32,012 nucleotides of DNA from Planctomycetota bacterium (GCA_029550925.1 JAKPGL010000177.1:1-32012), one strand, 5' to 3'. Positions 24,468 through 32,012 are shown, numbered from the stretch's first letter. Notes: generated from the letters alone by a model not told the origin. Translations and numbers: made by a program.

Positions 24468-25814
24468 TTATTCCCCCCGAAGTTTCAAGCCGAACTGCCG
24501 GAGTTTTTCCCGCACTTCATTGAGGCTGGTAACGCCGAAATTTTTGCACTCCAGCAGTTGGTCGCCGCTGAAGCGGATCAGGTCGGCAAGCGTATTGATT
24601 GACAGACGCATCAGGCATTTTCGGGCGCGGGCCGAGAGGTTCAGGTCGGAAATCGGTCGGCTTAACACGGCCTGTTGCTCGGGGGTCAACTCATCGGTCT
24701 CGAACGGCTCCAAGGGGCGTTTTTCCGAAGCACGCATCCCGAGGGACAACCCCTTGGAAGCCAATATCTGACGTATTTCCTGGAGGCTGGTTTCGCCGAA
24801 ATTCTTGCTGGCCAACAGTTCCTGTTCGGTGGTTCGGCACAAATCGCCCAGGGTTCGGATGCCCATTTTTTGGAGGCAATGTCGGCTTCGGGCCGTCAGC
24901 TCGAAGTCGCTGACCGGAATATTCATGACCTGACTGAGCCGATCCCGTTTTTTCTGGATGTCTTCGTCCAGGAACATGCTGCTGGAAGCCTGGGCGTCCC
25001 GGAGGAAAAGCCACGCCCGTTCATGATTCGGGTAGGCGTCCAGAATCCGTTGATAACACTGGACCGCCAATTCATATTGGCCATGATCCTCGTACAATAC
25101 CCCCAGGTTTAACAAGGCCCCCAGATGAGGAGGAAACCGAGCCGCCGAACGTTTGTAACACTCCATGGCCTCGTCATCGTTGCCTCGACGGTCGTTTTCC
25201 AAGGCCAACCCGAAAAGCGCCCCGGGGTGATTCGGATCGGCCTCCACCGCCCGGGCGTACAGGGCCGCTACTTCCCCGGGATTGACTCCTAGGGCGGCGA
25301 TGGTTGCGCCTCGTTGATACAGATATTCGGCCGTCTGTTCGATCGCGCCGGAAAGTCGGTCGAGAATCTCCAGGGCTTCGGTGGGTTTGCCCATCAGGCG
25401 GAGGACCTCGGCCCGGCCCAGGGCGCAATAGTCCGGATCATACCCGGCCTTTTGGGCCGCCGCGTAACTATCCAAGGCATGTTGGTATTCTTGCAGGGCC
25501 GCCCACGCCTTGGCTAAGTAATAATGGGCCAATGCGCCGCCGTCCCCTTTTTGCAAGGATTCCACGGCCCGTCGATACCGACCGAGCAAATATTGACACG
25601 TTCCTAACCGGACCATCCCGGCAGGGCTAAGCTCCTCTTTGAGCTCCAATTCCCCGACCGCCTCTCGAAGCAGTCGATATTGATTCAGGTCTGTCGCAAT
25701 GGCCTCGGCGATCTGCTGGACCTCCTTAGGCCCAAAAACGCTATCGACCAAGACCATTTGTTTGATATCTACCATCGGCTTTGGATCTGCCGACGCCGTC
25801 GATGTGGGCGCCAT
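24468..25814 (-). CDS. TPR protein with two RNA polymerase alpha-CTD-like domains
   Basis: 448 residues with a strong ribosome-binding site (GGAGGGAGG). Residues about 65-275 are TPR-type helical repeats (YYLAKAWAALQEYQHALDSY, ALFGLALENDRRGNDDEAMECY, ALLNLGVLYEDHGQYELAVQCY). Two C-terminal domains follow (about 300-357 and 386-446), each closely resembling the alpha C-terminal domain of RNA polymerase: DFELTARSRHCL..GIRTLGDL, NFGETSLQEI, KGLSLGM; and DLNLSARARKCL..INTLADLI, NFGVTSLNEV. Of the residues that bind UP-element DNA in E. coli alpha, Arg265, Gly296 and Ser299 have counterparts in both copies (Arg309/Gly340/Ser343 and Arg396/Gly426/Ser429), while Lys298 is Thr. There is no alpha NTD, so it is not rpoA. 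It probably shares a transcript with tgt-yajC-secDF. Role unknown. Confidence 0.9.
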   Translation of the reverse strand: MAPTSTASADPKPMVDIKQMVLVDSVFGPKEVQQIAEAIATDLNQYRLLREAVGELELKEELSPAGMVRLGTCQYLLGRYRRAVESLQKGDGGALAHYYLAKAWAALQEYQHALDSYAAAQKAGYDPDYCALGRAEVLRLMGKPTEALEILDRLSGAIEQTAEYLYQRGATIAALGVNPGEVAALYARAVEADPNHPGALFGLALENDRRGNDDEAMECYKRSAARFPPHLGALLNLGVLYEDHGQYELAVQCYQRILDAYPNHERAWLFLRDAQASSSMFLDEDIQKKRDRLSQVMNIPVSDFELTARSRHCLQKMGIRTLGDLCRTTEQELLASKNFGETSLQEIRQILASKGLSLGMRASEKRPLEPFETDELTPEQQAVLSRPISDLNLSARARKCLMRLSINTLADLIRFSGDQLLECKNFGVTSLNEVREKLRQFGLKLRGE

Positions 25815-26210
25815 CGAAAACCTCCCTCCACAGTACTTTTATATGTTAAGGCGTCGCCAATAGACGCCTTCTCCGTCAGGATCGTTTACAGGGGGAAAGA
25901 CTTGCGGGCGCTAGAAGCCCGCTATCCACGGCCGCCTTGGGAGAAACCGTCTCCAAACCCCGGCAAGATGGTCAAAAATAGGCCTTTTTCGGTAATCTTC
26001 CTGGTTTGGAAACAGCCTCTAGGAAATAGGAGAAGACTCTTTCGCCTCCTGGCGACCTCCTCTCTCCTGCGGCAAACTCTCCGGGAAAACCCACTTCCAG
26101 CGGATAGACGCCATCCACCTGGCCCGAGGGAAAGGGTAGCATCTTCCCAAGGCTCTACCGTTTCCCATCTTCGTCCAAGAGCCTTCCTCCGTGGGCGTTC
26201 CCGATCCCAA
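25815..26210. other. Intergenic region upstream of the TPR/alpha-CTD gene, with two hairpins
   Basis: 396 nt with no supportable gene. AAGGCGTC-7 nt-GACGCCTT (25848-25870) is a perfect 8-bp stem, 34 nt upstream of the TPR/alpha-CTD start, so it may lie in that gene's leader or upstream of its promoter. GCGGGC-GCTAGAA-GCCCGC (25904-25922) is a second stem. Neither has a T-run. TATAAA lies at the minus-strand position just after the first hairpin, but I see no matching -35 box. Confidence 0.45.
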
Positions 26211-26284
26211 AGCCAGCGGTGGGACTCGAACCCACAACCCCCGCATTACGAATGCGGTGCTCTGCCAATTGAAGCTACGCTGGC
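26211..26284 (-). tRNA. tRNA-Thr (anticodon CGT)
   Basis: A complete 74-nt cloverleaf on the minus strand. The acceptor stem is GCCAGCG/CGCTGGC with discriminator T. The anticodon stem CCGCA/TGCGG carries loop TTCGTAA, so the anticodon is CGT, reading ACG. The T arm GTGGG/CCCAC has loop TTCGAGT. CCA is not encoded. Confidence 0.95.
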
Positions 26285-26574
26285 AAGTCGTTTTGCGCCA
26301 ATGAGTTACGGCGAAGGTTCTACCTGCCGCCGCCTTGAAGGTGCAGTGTGCTGCATTGTGCAACCCATCATTCTAACGCAGATTCCCTCCTTTGCCAAGC
26401 CCTGCCCGAATTGGAGTTTACCCAGAGTTGATTTCGTGGGGATGTGCGAATTGGCCGGAATTTACAGCGATTGACCAGGTTAGGTCGCTTTGGACGCCCA
26501 GCTCGGATCGTACCAACCCGCTCGAGTGCTAGCACGGACGACATCCCGGCGGTAACCCGAAAGATGGGCGAATT

Positions 26575-27573
26575 TTAGCTTCTGCCCGGTATTTGGCGAT
26601 CATCCCACACTGGGTAAACCCCAGCGAAATACATCTGTGGATTCTCAGCGTTTTTGTCCACCCAGTCAAACAGGTTCTCTTGCTGGAAGATCACGTTGCC
26701 AAAAACTCTCGGATTCCGATAGAAAACGTTGGCAATCCCCTTGTTTCCGGGAACCACGTCAACAAGCGTCAGGTCGAATGACTTCTGATACGCAGCGTAC
26801 GCTTTTCTACACAACGTCATTGTTATCTTCGCGGAGCCGCACGCTATGTCCAGCATGCGAAGCCGCGTTGACGCAAAGCCAGCGACCAAGGTGGCAAATA
26901 TGCTATCGAACAAGGATTGGCTTCGTTGCCGAATCCTCGGATCGCTTCGCGGCGTCAGGCGCGCGAACAACTGGCCAATCAAGGCATGGCTAGACGGACG
27001 AGCGCTAATCTCGGCCGGCGGATAGACAAATAGTTGGATTCCTTCGGTCCGCATCAGGGGAATACGTCGGTAGTGCCAGTAAAGATCGCCTGCTGTAGCC
27101 AGATCGTTGCAGGGACAAATCAGCGGCAGATACTTAGGGTCCTCCTGCGTATTGGGGTTTGCCAGTTTACTCAGAAGATATACAGGATGCCTTGCGCTGA
27201 TGACGGCCCCTGCTGAGCCGCCGCACTCCCCAACCACGCGAATCGTCTCAAAACCAACAATCTTCTTGAGCACCGGGAGCGCATTCTGGCCATGAGCATA
27301 ACCCTCCAGACATCGGCGGAGCAGTAAAAAGTAGGTGCGGACAAAGTCGCTCCGCAGGGGCGGAGCAAACCTCCCGGTGATCAGAGCACGCCAAGCGGCC
27401 TTCAAGTCTTCGACTTCTTTCGCCCAGGGGCCGCACTGCCCCCAATACTCATCCCAGCTCGCACTGGTAATGCGAATCTGACGGCTTCCCACCGCCTCAA
27501 TGGACCTTATGAGCCGATCTTCCCCCACTGCCTTCCGTAGTAACCGTTGATTCTCTCTTTGGATGCGGTTCAT
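26575..27573 (-). CDS. Methyltransferase-like protein, possibly 3'-frameshifted
   Basis: 332 residues from the ATG at 27573 (GGAAAGG upstream; 23 nt after the stop of the radical SAM gene). The N-terminal 200 residues match nothing I recognise (RFAPPLRSDFVRTYFLLLRR, GGSAGAVISARHP, YLPLICPCNDLATAGDLYWH). From about 237 a class I SAM-methyltransferase-like core begins: LRMLDIACGSAKITMTLCRK (motif I), FDLTLVDVVPGN (acidic strand end), NVIFQQENLFDW (motif III-like). Only about 28 residues follow, too few for the rest of the fold. Another frame is open over 26480-26599 and encodes a plausible continuation (KFAHLSGYRRDVVRA, GWYDPSW) with its own stop at 26480. A frameshift between about 26575 and 26599 would give about 364 residues. 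Substrate unknown; the alternative is a natural short end. Confidence 0.6.
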   Translation of the reverse strand: MNRIQRENQRLLRKAVGEDRLIRSIEAVGSRQIRITSASWDEYWGQCGPWAKEVEDLKAAWRALITGRFAPPLRSDFVRTYFLLLRRCLEGYAHGQNALPVLKKIVGFETIRVVGECGGSAGAVISARHPVYLLSKLANPNTQEDPKYLPLICPCNDLATAGDLYWHYRRIPLMRTEGIQLFVYPPAEISARPSSHALIGQLFARLTPRSDPRIRQRSQSLFDSIFATLVAGFASTRLRMLDIACGSAKITMTLCRKAYAAYQKSFDLTLVDVVPGNKGIANVFYRNPRVFGNVIFQQENLFDWVDKNAENPQMYFAGVYPVWDDRQIPGRS

Positions 27574-27596
27574 GTTGCGGCCTTTCCGCAAGGCTG

Positions 27597-28556
27597 CTAC
27601 AGCGGGAACAGTTCCTGTTGATCGGCGCTGGTCTGGGGCGTCGTCGGCCAACGACCCGTAATATGGCATGAGCCCCGGGAGATGTCCAGGTTTTTGCAGG
27701 CGCAGACAAGCATTTCCAGACCATAACGATGGGCAATAGATTTCAAGCGGTGGAATATCTCAAGACGCTCTTCGGTCGGAATCGCTCGCACCCGACTGTT
27801 CTCCGCATGGATCGCCATCGGTTCGGCGCGAGCAAAGCGATCCAACAACCGATGTACCATCTCTTGGTCCTTCACGCACCGTCGCAACGATCCTATTACC
27901 GCCGGACGAAGAAAAAGAACGCTGGCGGCTATCCTACGTACCCCGGCGCCCGCCAACGCCGCACAGAGCGATTCCAAACACTCCTCCCCGTCGGTCACGC
28001 CCGGCAGGATGGGATCAACCCTTGCCTCAACCTGGACGCCGGCGTCTATCAGTTCGACGGTCTGTGCAAGCCGAACCTCTGGCGCCGCTGCCCAGGGTTC
28101 AAACGTGGACGTAACGGCCGAATCCATCGTAATCAGCCCGATCTGCCCCCGGACCAAAGGTGCATGGAGGGCAAACAACTTGCGGTGCCGCTCGGGGATC
28201 AACCCCTTGGTCACAAACGCCACACCGATCCCCGACTCCAAAAGAAACGAGAACACCTCATAAGCCAGGTCCAGCACCTCGGGAACCGGCTGAAAGGGAT
28301 CGCTGGACGGACTGAAATAAACCACCGTGGGCTTCTGGCGCTTGCGATGCAATTCTTCTTGTAACTTTGCAAGTGTGTTTATGTATAGCTTAATCTTGCC
28401 TTCCCCAGGATGGGTCAGATAGCCGCGGGCGTAACAGTAACGGCACTCATGGGCGCAGCCCACGGTGAAGTTAATTGTGGGAATGTGCGCCAGGCAGGCC
28501 AAACTGGAAGGTGTGAGCACCGCTGATTTACGCTCCACGGGAATCACTTGAATCAT
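27597..28556 (-). CDS. SPL-type radical SAM protein
   Basis: 319 residues from the ATG at 28556; a longer in-frame ATG at 28691 adds 45 residues unlike the family. Near the N-terminus NFTVGCAHECRYCYARGYL holds the CxxxCxxC cluster (Cys34, Cys38, Cys41) that binds the [4Fe-4S] used to cleave SAM. VYFSPSSDPFQPVPE and VAFVTKGLI fit the TIM-barrel of spore photoproduct lyase-like (COG1533) proteins. The C-terminus has CACKNLDISRGSC, a C-x-C-x9-C group that could hold a second cluster; this is inference. True SplB repairs spore DNA, but this broad family has other members and no spore genes are near. It is followed after 23 nt by the methyltransferase-like gene, so the two are probably translated as a pair. 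Ribosome-binding site is weak. Confidence 0.8.
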   Translation of the reverse strand: MIQVIPVERKSAVLTPSSLACLAHIPTINFTVGCAHECRYCYARGYLTHPGEGKIKLYINTLAKLQEELHRKRQKPTVVYFSPSSDPFQPVPEVLDLAYEVFSFLLESGIGVAFVTKGLIPERHRKLFALHAPLVRGQIGLITMDSAVTSTFEPWAAAPEVRLAQTVELIDAGVQVEARVDPILPGVTDGEECLESLCAALAGAGVRRIAASVLFLRPAVIGSLRRCVKDQEMVHRLLDRFARAEPMAIHAENSRVRAIPTEERLEIFHRLKSIAHRYGLEMLVCACKNLDISRGSCHITGRWPTTPQTSADQQELFPL

Positions 28557-28999
28557 AGGCGCCACCCCGACGTAAAGAGAAGGAGCTATTTGTCGCCATG
28601 ACGGCGTAAAACCTTTGCCAACACTATAGGAGGACCAAAACCATAACGCCACACAGCACAATCGCTCCCTGAAACGACTCCCGGCCCCCAAGAAAAACAG
28701 GCCCGTTTTGTTTCGGAACTTCCACCCAGAACATGCTCAACATATGTACTGATGCCGATGATATCAGATTGGCCGCTTGCTTCAAGCCCACTTTTGAACT
28801 GCTAACTTCGGCGATCCAAGATGATGGGGCTGTCCGGAAATGTTTTCAGCGACCGCCTATGGAAACGTTCCAAGGTAACGAGGTCTTTCACACCACATGG
28901 CAACTAGGAATCCCCCCACTCAATGACCTGGGGTAAGCGGGAAAATAAAGCATCACGCCGGCTCGCCGGAAACGTACCACACGAAGGTGTTCCTTGTAA

Positions 29000-29125
29000 C
29001 TGGAGTTTTGCAAAATGGGCTTGTTCAGGTGTTCGTACACGGAACAGGTCCCTCAAAAATCCCGTGATTTTTGAGGGTCGGTAGTGTACAAGATCGGTGG
29101 AAATCCCAAATTGGCAAAACTCCAG
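29000..29125. mobile_element. MITE-like inverted-repeat element, copy 2 (126 bp)
   Basis: Same orientation as the element at 3574-3714 and identical to it apart from about five substitutions and the lack of the 15-nt central duplication. The ends begin CTGGAGTTTTGC and close with its complement (12 bp perfect, then one mismatch). CTTGTAA lies immediately outside both ends (28993-28999 and 29126-29132), a perfect 7-bp direct repeat that looks like a target duplication. The centre is a perfect 12-bp stem, CCCTCAAAAATC/GATTTTTGAGGG. Confidence 0.85.
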
Positions 29126-29150
29126 CTTGTAAGAAGCACCGTCTAGGAAT

Positions 29151-29275
29151 CGGTTTGGCTCTGTGGAAATCTCCTTGGCCGGGAATCACCAACACCCCCA
29201 AAACGCCTGGTCAAATGAACCCTCCTGTCGAAATACCTCGGCTTCCTATAGCAACCTTTCCACCGAGCCAAACGG
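29151..29275. repeat. Inverted repeat, 20-bp arms
   Basis: CGGTTTGGCTCTGTGGAAAT (29151-29170) and CTTTCCACCGAGCCAAACGG (29256-29275) are complementary at 17 of 20 positions with an 85-nt spacer. No clear flanking duplication. It lies 25 nt after the MITE-like copy 2 and could be a relic of another small element or a regulatory structure. Confidence 0.45.
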
Positions 29276-29448
29276 TTTGCCAATCCCTCTGGGCGTCTGC
29301 CGTTACAAACCAGCACTTCCTTGGAAAGTCGCCCCCCTATCAGAATGGGCATTACGCCCCCCAGAATTAGCAAGATATATTTCCCCAGGGCGGCTTTTTT
29401 CTCTTCCTATTTATGAAATAATACGGTGGAAATAATGAGATATTTTCA

Positions 29449-29477
29449 TTGTAGGGTACCCCAAGCTGTGATACAAT
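29449..29477 (+). promoter_or_regulatory. Candidate promoter of the prenyltransferase-fold protein
   Basis: TTGTAG (29449-29454; 3 of 6) is spaced 17 nt from TACAAT (29472-29477; 5 of 6). The leader to the ATG at 29602 would be about 117 nt, ending in the strong ribosome-binding site AAGGAGG. Confidence 0.5.
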
Positions 29478-29601
29478 CCAAAAGGAGTCTTTTCGTACCC
29501 ATCGGGAGGATATCTGGCTGGAGGCCCAGCAGGTAGGCTACTCTGCAAGAGTTGCTTTCCACTGGGGGCAAGGGAAGCTGAACGAAGGAGGCGATCCTTT
29601 C

Positions 29602-31485
29602 ATGGCTAGTCCAAACCAGCGGCAACCTCAAACGCCCCAAGCAGTTCCGGTATCCCCTCCGCAGTCAGGCGTCTCGGCTGGAACTCCTCAGGGGGGCGGG
29701 CAACCGATTCCCCAGGCGGTCCCAGTAGCTAGGGCCATCCCGGTAGGGCAATCTGGAGTGGTCCCTCCGGGGGGCACTCCGGTACCTCAAGCAATTCCTA
29801 TAGTAACCCCTATCGGGGGGCAACCCATCCATCCCGTCTATCCCCAGGCCCAACCGATCCCGACTTCCTTCCCCCAGGGCGCCTCCGTCCCCGGTAGGGT
29901 TGCCCAATCGCAACCGATCCCGGCCACCCAAGCCAGGGCCGCTCAGGGGGTCATGCCCAGACCTGTCCAGGCTGGCAAACCGGGCGCACAACCCGTAGGC
30001 GTTCGCCCCACCACGTCCGCTCCGCAACGGTCCCCCGAAGAAGAGGAACACCCTGAAGAAATCCTGGAGGTTGCGGTACGAAACGCTCCTCCCTGGCTGG
30101 TGAGTCTTTTGGTCCATATGGCGCTACTGATTATCTTGGGGCTTTGGCTATTGCCGCCGCTAGCGAAAAAGACCCTGACCCTTTTGGTCCCCCGAGAGCA
30201 ATGGGCCGAACACTTGGGCGAGCAATTGGAGTTCGATACCCCCCTGGGCGTGGAAAAGGCGGAGACCAAAGAAGAGCCGGTCATCACGCCTGATAACCTC
30301 GTCGAAGTGGAAGACCCCTTTGCCGCTCCGAGTATGTTGGACGCTATTCGGCCTGACGGACGCAGCGCCACGAGCGACGAAAAAGTGGATCATATTGGTT
30401 TGGCCTTGCACGGCCGGGAAGCCGGAATGAAAAAAGCTCTGGCGGGGCTTTATGGGGGGAATCGGCTTACTCAAGAGGCGGTGGATGCCGCGTTGGCTTG
30501 GTTGGCCCGTCAGCAGCGAAAAGACGGCTCGTGGAGTCTTCAAGGGCCTTATCGGGACGGAGCGACCCAGCAAGACAATCCCGAAGCGGCGACCGGCTTG
30601 GCCTTGTTGGCTTTTCAAGGCGACGGCAATACCCACCAAAAAGGACAATACAAGAAAAATGTTCAAGAGGGGATGGCCTGGCTTCTCAAGCAACAGGATG
30701 AGTCGGGCAATTTCTTCCACGAAGGCGCCCACAATCATACGTTCTATACCCAAGGCATCTGCACCATCGCCGTCTGTGAGCTGTACGCCATGACCAAGGA
30801 TGAAAAGCTCCGACAACCCGCCCAACGGGCCGTGCAATACTGCCTGGCCTCTCAAGCTCCGGAAGGCGGCTGGCGGTATCAGCCCGGCGTTGACAGCGAT
30901 ATCTCGGTAACCGGATGGGTGGTCATGGCCTTGCAGAGCGCCCGGATGGCCGGCATGGAAATACCGCCAGACCATTTTCGCCGGGTGGAACGTTTTTTGG
31001 ATCGCTCGGTCGCCCGCGATGGATTTCGCTATTGCTATCAGAAAGGCGTCGAACCTTCGTTGGCCATGACCGCCGAGGCCCTCCTGTGCCGACAATATCT
31101 CGGTTGGCCTAAAGACGAACCACGCATGATCGAAGCCCTGGACTGGATCACCCAAAAAGAAAATCTGATCAACTTTTCACCTGGCAAACGCAACGTCTAT
31201 TATTGGTATTACGCTACTCAGGTCTGCCACCACATGGACCGGACCAGTAAATACTGGAAGGCATGGAACGAGGTCATGCGAGAAGCGGTTCCCCGGGCGC
31301 AGGTCAAAAAAGGTCCCGAGGCGGGCAGTTGGAATCCCGATCCCCAGGATCCTTTTGACCCCCACGGCGGTCGGCTTTATGTAACTTGTTTGTGCATCTA
31401 CATGCTGGAGGTCTATTACCGGCATTTGCCGATCTACGCTCCGGTCTATACTCTGTTGGGCAAACCGAAGTATCAAGTTCCGTAA
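29602..31485 (+). CDS. Membrane-anchored prenyltransferase/squalene-cyclase-like repeat protein
   Basis: 627 residues with a strong ribosome-binding site. Residues 1-145 are a disordered Pro/Gln/Gly/Val-rich tail with repeats of the IPQAVPVARAIPVG and PQAIPI type. One transmembrane helix (about 164-186, PPWLVSLLVHMALLIILGLW) follows an acidic patch (SPEEEEHPEEILE). After a linker the C-terminal half (about 285-625) has alpha-alpha-barrel repeats of the terpenoid cyclase/prenyltransferase type: VDAALAWLARQQRKDGSWSL, VQEGMAWLLKQQDESGNF, AVQYCLASQAPEGGWRYQPG, then ISVTGWVVMALQSARMAG. The squalene-cyclase DxDD catalytic motif is not seen, so it is probably a non-catalytic or divergent relative; planctomycete genomes hold many. 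With the tail cytoplasmic, the repeat domain would face the periplasm. Function unknown. Confidence 0.85.
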   Translation: MASPNQRQPQTPQAVPVSPPQSGVSAGTPQGGGQPIPQAVPVARAIPVGQSGVVPPGGTPVPQAIPIVTPIGGQPIHPVYPQAQPIPTSFPQGASVPGRVAQSQPIPATQARAAQGVMPRPVQAGKPGAQPVGVRPTTSAPQRSPEEEEHPEEILEVAVRNAPPWLVSLLVHMALLIILGLWLLPPLAKKTLTLLVPREQWAEHLGEQLEFDTPLGVEKAETKEEPVITPDNLVEVEDPFAAPSMLDAIRPDGRSATSDEKVDHIGLALHGREAGMKKALAGLYGGNRLTQEAVDAALAWLARQQRKDGSWSLQGPYRDGATQQDNPEAATGLALLAFQGDGNTHQKGQYKKNVQEGMAWLLKQQDESGNFFHEGAHNHTFYTQGICTIAVCELYAMTKDEKLRQPAQRAVQYCLASQAPEGGWRYQPGVDSDISVTGWVVMALQSARMAGMEIPPDHFRRVERFLDRSVARDGFRYCYQKGVEPSLAMTAEALLCRQYLGWPKDEPRMIEALDWITQKENLINFSPGKRNVYYWYYATQVCHHMDRTSKYWKAWNEVMREAVPRAQVKKGPEAGSWNPDPQDPFDPHGGRLYVTCLCIYMLEVYYRHLPIYAPVYTLLGKPKYQVP

Positions 31486-31797
31486 ATCGCCTCACGCCGC
31501 CCAAACGGGGGGCACTGGGGCCTTCTACCGATCTACTAGACGCTTGTTGCTCTTTTCTGTACCTCTAATGGGGGGTCTTTTCTAAAAAATTCCCTTTCAC
31601 CCCTTCGGCAGCGTAAAAAATAAGTAAGGTTAAGTAGGGACGTTCACCACGTCGCCCCCCATCCTTTGGAATGGCTGATTTTGTTTCCCCTGCGGGGCGT
31701 TTTGGCCCGGGAAACGGGAAGATGCCGTTCCCGCCGGCAGATGAACTCCCTAAAGAAAGGGGGCTATGGTCTGCCTAAAAGCAAAAGGGAATTCGCA
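31486..31797. other. Intergenic region before the last gene
   Basis: 312 nt. A small hairpin CGGGAA-GATGCCG-TTCCCG (31715-31733) and a CCCC/GGGG palindrome followed by CGTTTT (31687-31702) are the only structures; the latter is a weak terminator candidate. No gene is supportable. Confidence 0.4.
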
Positions 31798-32012
31798 ATG
31801 AACTCTTTGGGAACTCGAGTGAGGAAACCTGTTGTCCTGGGGACGTTGATGCTGATCCTGCTGGGGGGAGGAGCCGTCTCCTGTTTAGCGGGCGGCTTGG
31901 ATTGGCTATTGCCGCCGTTAAGGACTCCGTGTCCCAGCCAAACGGCCCCTGCTCCGGTGGTATCTACCCAGACGACCTATATGCCTCGGTTTAGTTGGGG
32001 GTTGTGGGGTGG
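31798..32012 (+). CDS. Exported protein, 5' part only (runs off the window)
   Basis: The frame is open from the ATG at 31798 to the window end (71 codons seen). AAAAGGGA lies 7 nt upstream of the ATG; an in-frame ATG at 31741 lacks a ribosome-binding site. The protein begins MNSLGTRVRKP with a hydrophobic core (VVLGTLMLILLGGGAVSCLA), a likely Sec signal peptide. The CLAGG segment could be the cleavage region; the Cys is not in a good lipobox. The mature start is Pro/Thr-rich (LLPPLRTPCPSQTAPAP). No family can be assigned from this fragment. Confidence 0.6.
   Translation, partial: MNSLGTRVRKPVVLGTLMLILLGGGAVSCLAGGLDWLLPPLRTPCPSQTAPAPVVSTQTTYMPRFSWGLWG

Larger units (their letters stand above)
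28557..29601. other. Long intergenic region with repeats
   Basis: 1045 nt between divergent genes (radical SAM on minus, prenyltransferase-fold protein on plus). It holds the second MITE-like element (29000-29125), a separate inverted repeat (29151-29275) and a promoter near 29449-29477. Between 28600 and 28990 I see nothing supportable; a 67-codon frame at 28733 lacks family resemblance. Confidence 0.6.

Noticed and set aside
24468-25814. Identification as RNA polymerase alpha subunit (rpoA)
   Set aside because: Only the C-terminal domain is present, twice, and the rest is TPR repeats. The dimerising NTD is missing and no ribosomal-protein genes are adjacent.
26575-28556. Radical SAM/methyltransferase-like pair as an anti-phage defence system
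   Set aside because: No nuclease, NTPase or other defence marker is nearby; the arrangement alone does not support that role.
28733-28936. A 67-codon open frame in the long intergenic region
   Set aside because: No ribosome-binding site, signal or family resemblance; length is compatible with chance.
31560-31585. CCTCTAATGGGGGG, similar to a stretch near 13257
   Set aside because: A single short match of low complexity with no inverted partner or flanking duplication; likely chance.

Overview
The window looks like a planctomycete chromosome, probably of the Pirellulales or a near relative, but the genus cannot be fixed from sequence alone. The signs are two DUF1559 proteins with prepilin-type N-termini, a PEP-CTERM protein with LamG-like domains, small carboxypeptidase-regulatory-like lipoproteins, a Cys-rich YTV-type cell-wall protein, a fused SecDF, a TPR protein ending in RNA polymerase alpha-CTD domains, and a prenyltransferase-fold repeat protein behind a Pro/Gln-rich tail. 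I saw no phage, integrase, transposase gene or CRISPR array.

Layout. 1-5.3 kb (+): an envelope/export cluster with a LamG x2 PEP-CTERM protein, a lipoprotein behind a good sigma70-type promoter, two DUF1559 proteins and a second lipoprotein. 5.3-12.5 kb (-): a BrkB/YihY membrane protein, the YTV cell-wall protein, an Old Yellow Enzyme-type oxidoreductase, and pyruvate phosphate dikinase with basic tails and a long structured leader. 12.7 kb: tRNA-Gly(CCC), followed by non-coding repeats. 13.6-15.8 kb (+): a secreted protein of unknown function with an internal duplication. 15.9-18.8 kb: a Tat-exported Gfo/Idh/MocA oxidoreductase (-), divergent from an iron-dependent alcohol dehydrogenase (+). 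18.8-25.8 kb (-): TPR/alpha-CTD protein, tgt, yajC and secDF in the classical tgt-yajC-secDF order. 26.2 kb (-): tRNA-Thr(CGT). 26.5-28.6 kb (-): an SPL-type radical SAM protein and a methyltransferase-like partner that may be frameshifted at its 3' end. 29.6-31.5 kb (+): the prenyltransferase-fold protein. 31.8 kb to the end (+): the start of another exported protein.

The least expected material is non-coding. Two nearly identical short inverted-repeat elements (141 and 126 bp) lie 25 kb apart, each flanked by a short direct repeat, and look like non-autonomous transposable elements (MITEs). A different 206-bp element at 12925-13130 has perfect 19-bp inverted repeats and an 8-bp flanking duplication, and a third copy of its end opens the window. 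Further points of interest are the TPR/alpha-CTD protein heading the tgt-sec operon, a roughly 265-residue Pro/Ala/Lys/Glu-rich insert within SecF, the structured ppdK leader, and the radical SAM/methyltransferase-like pair. Gene names rest on motifs read by eye; no database search was run.
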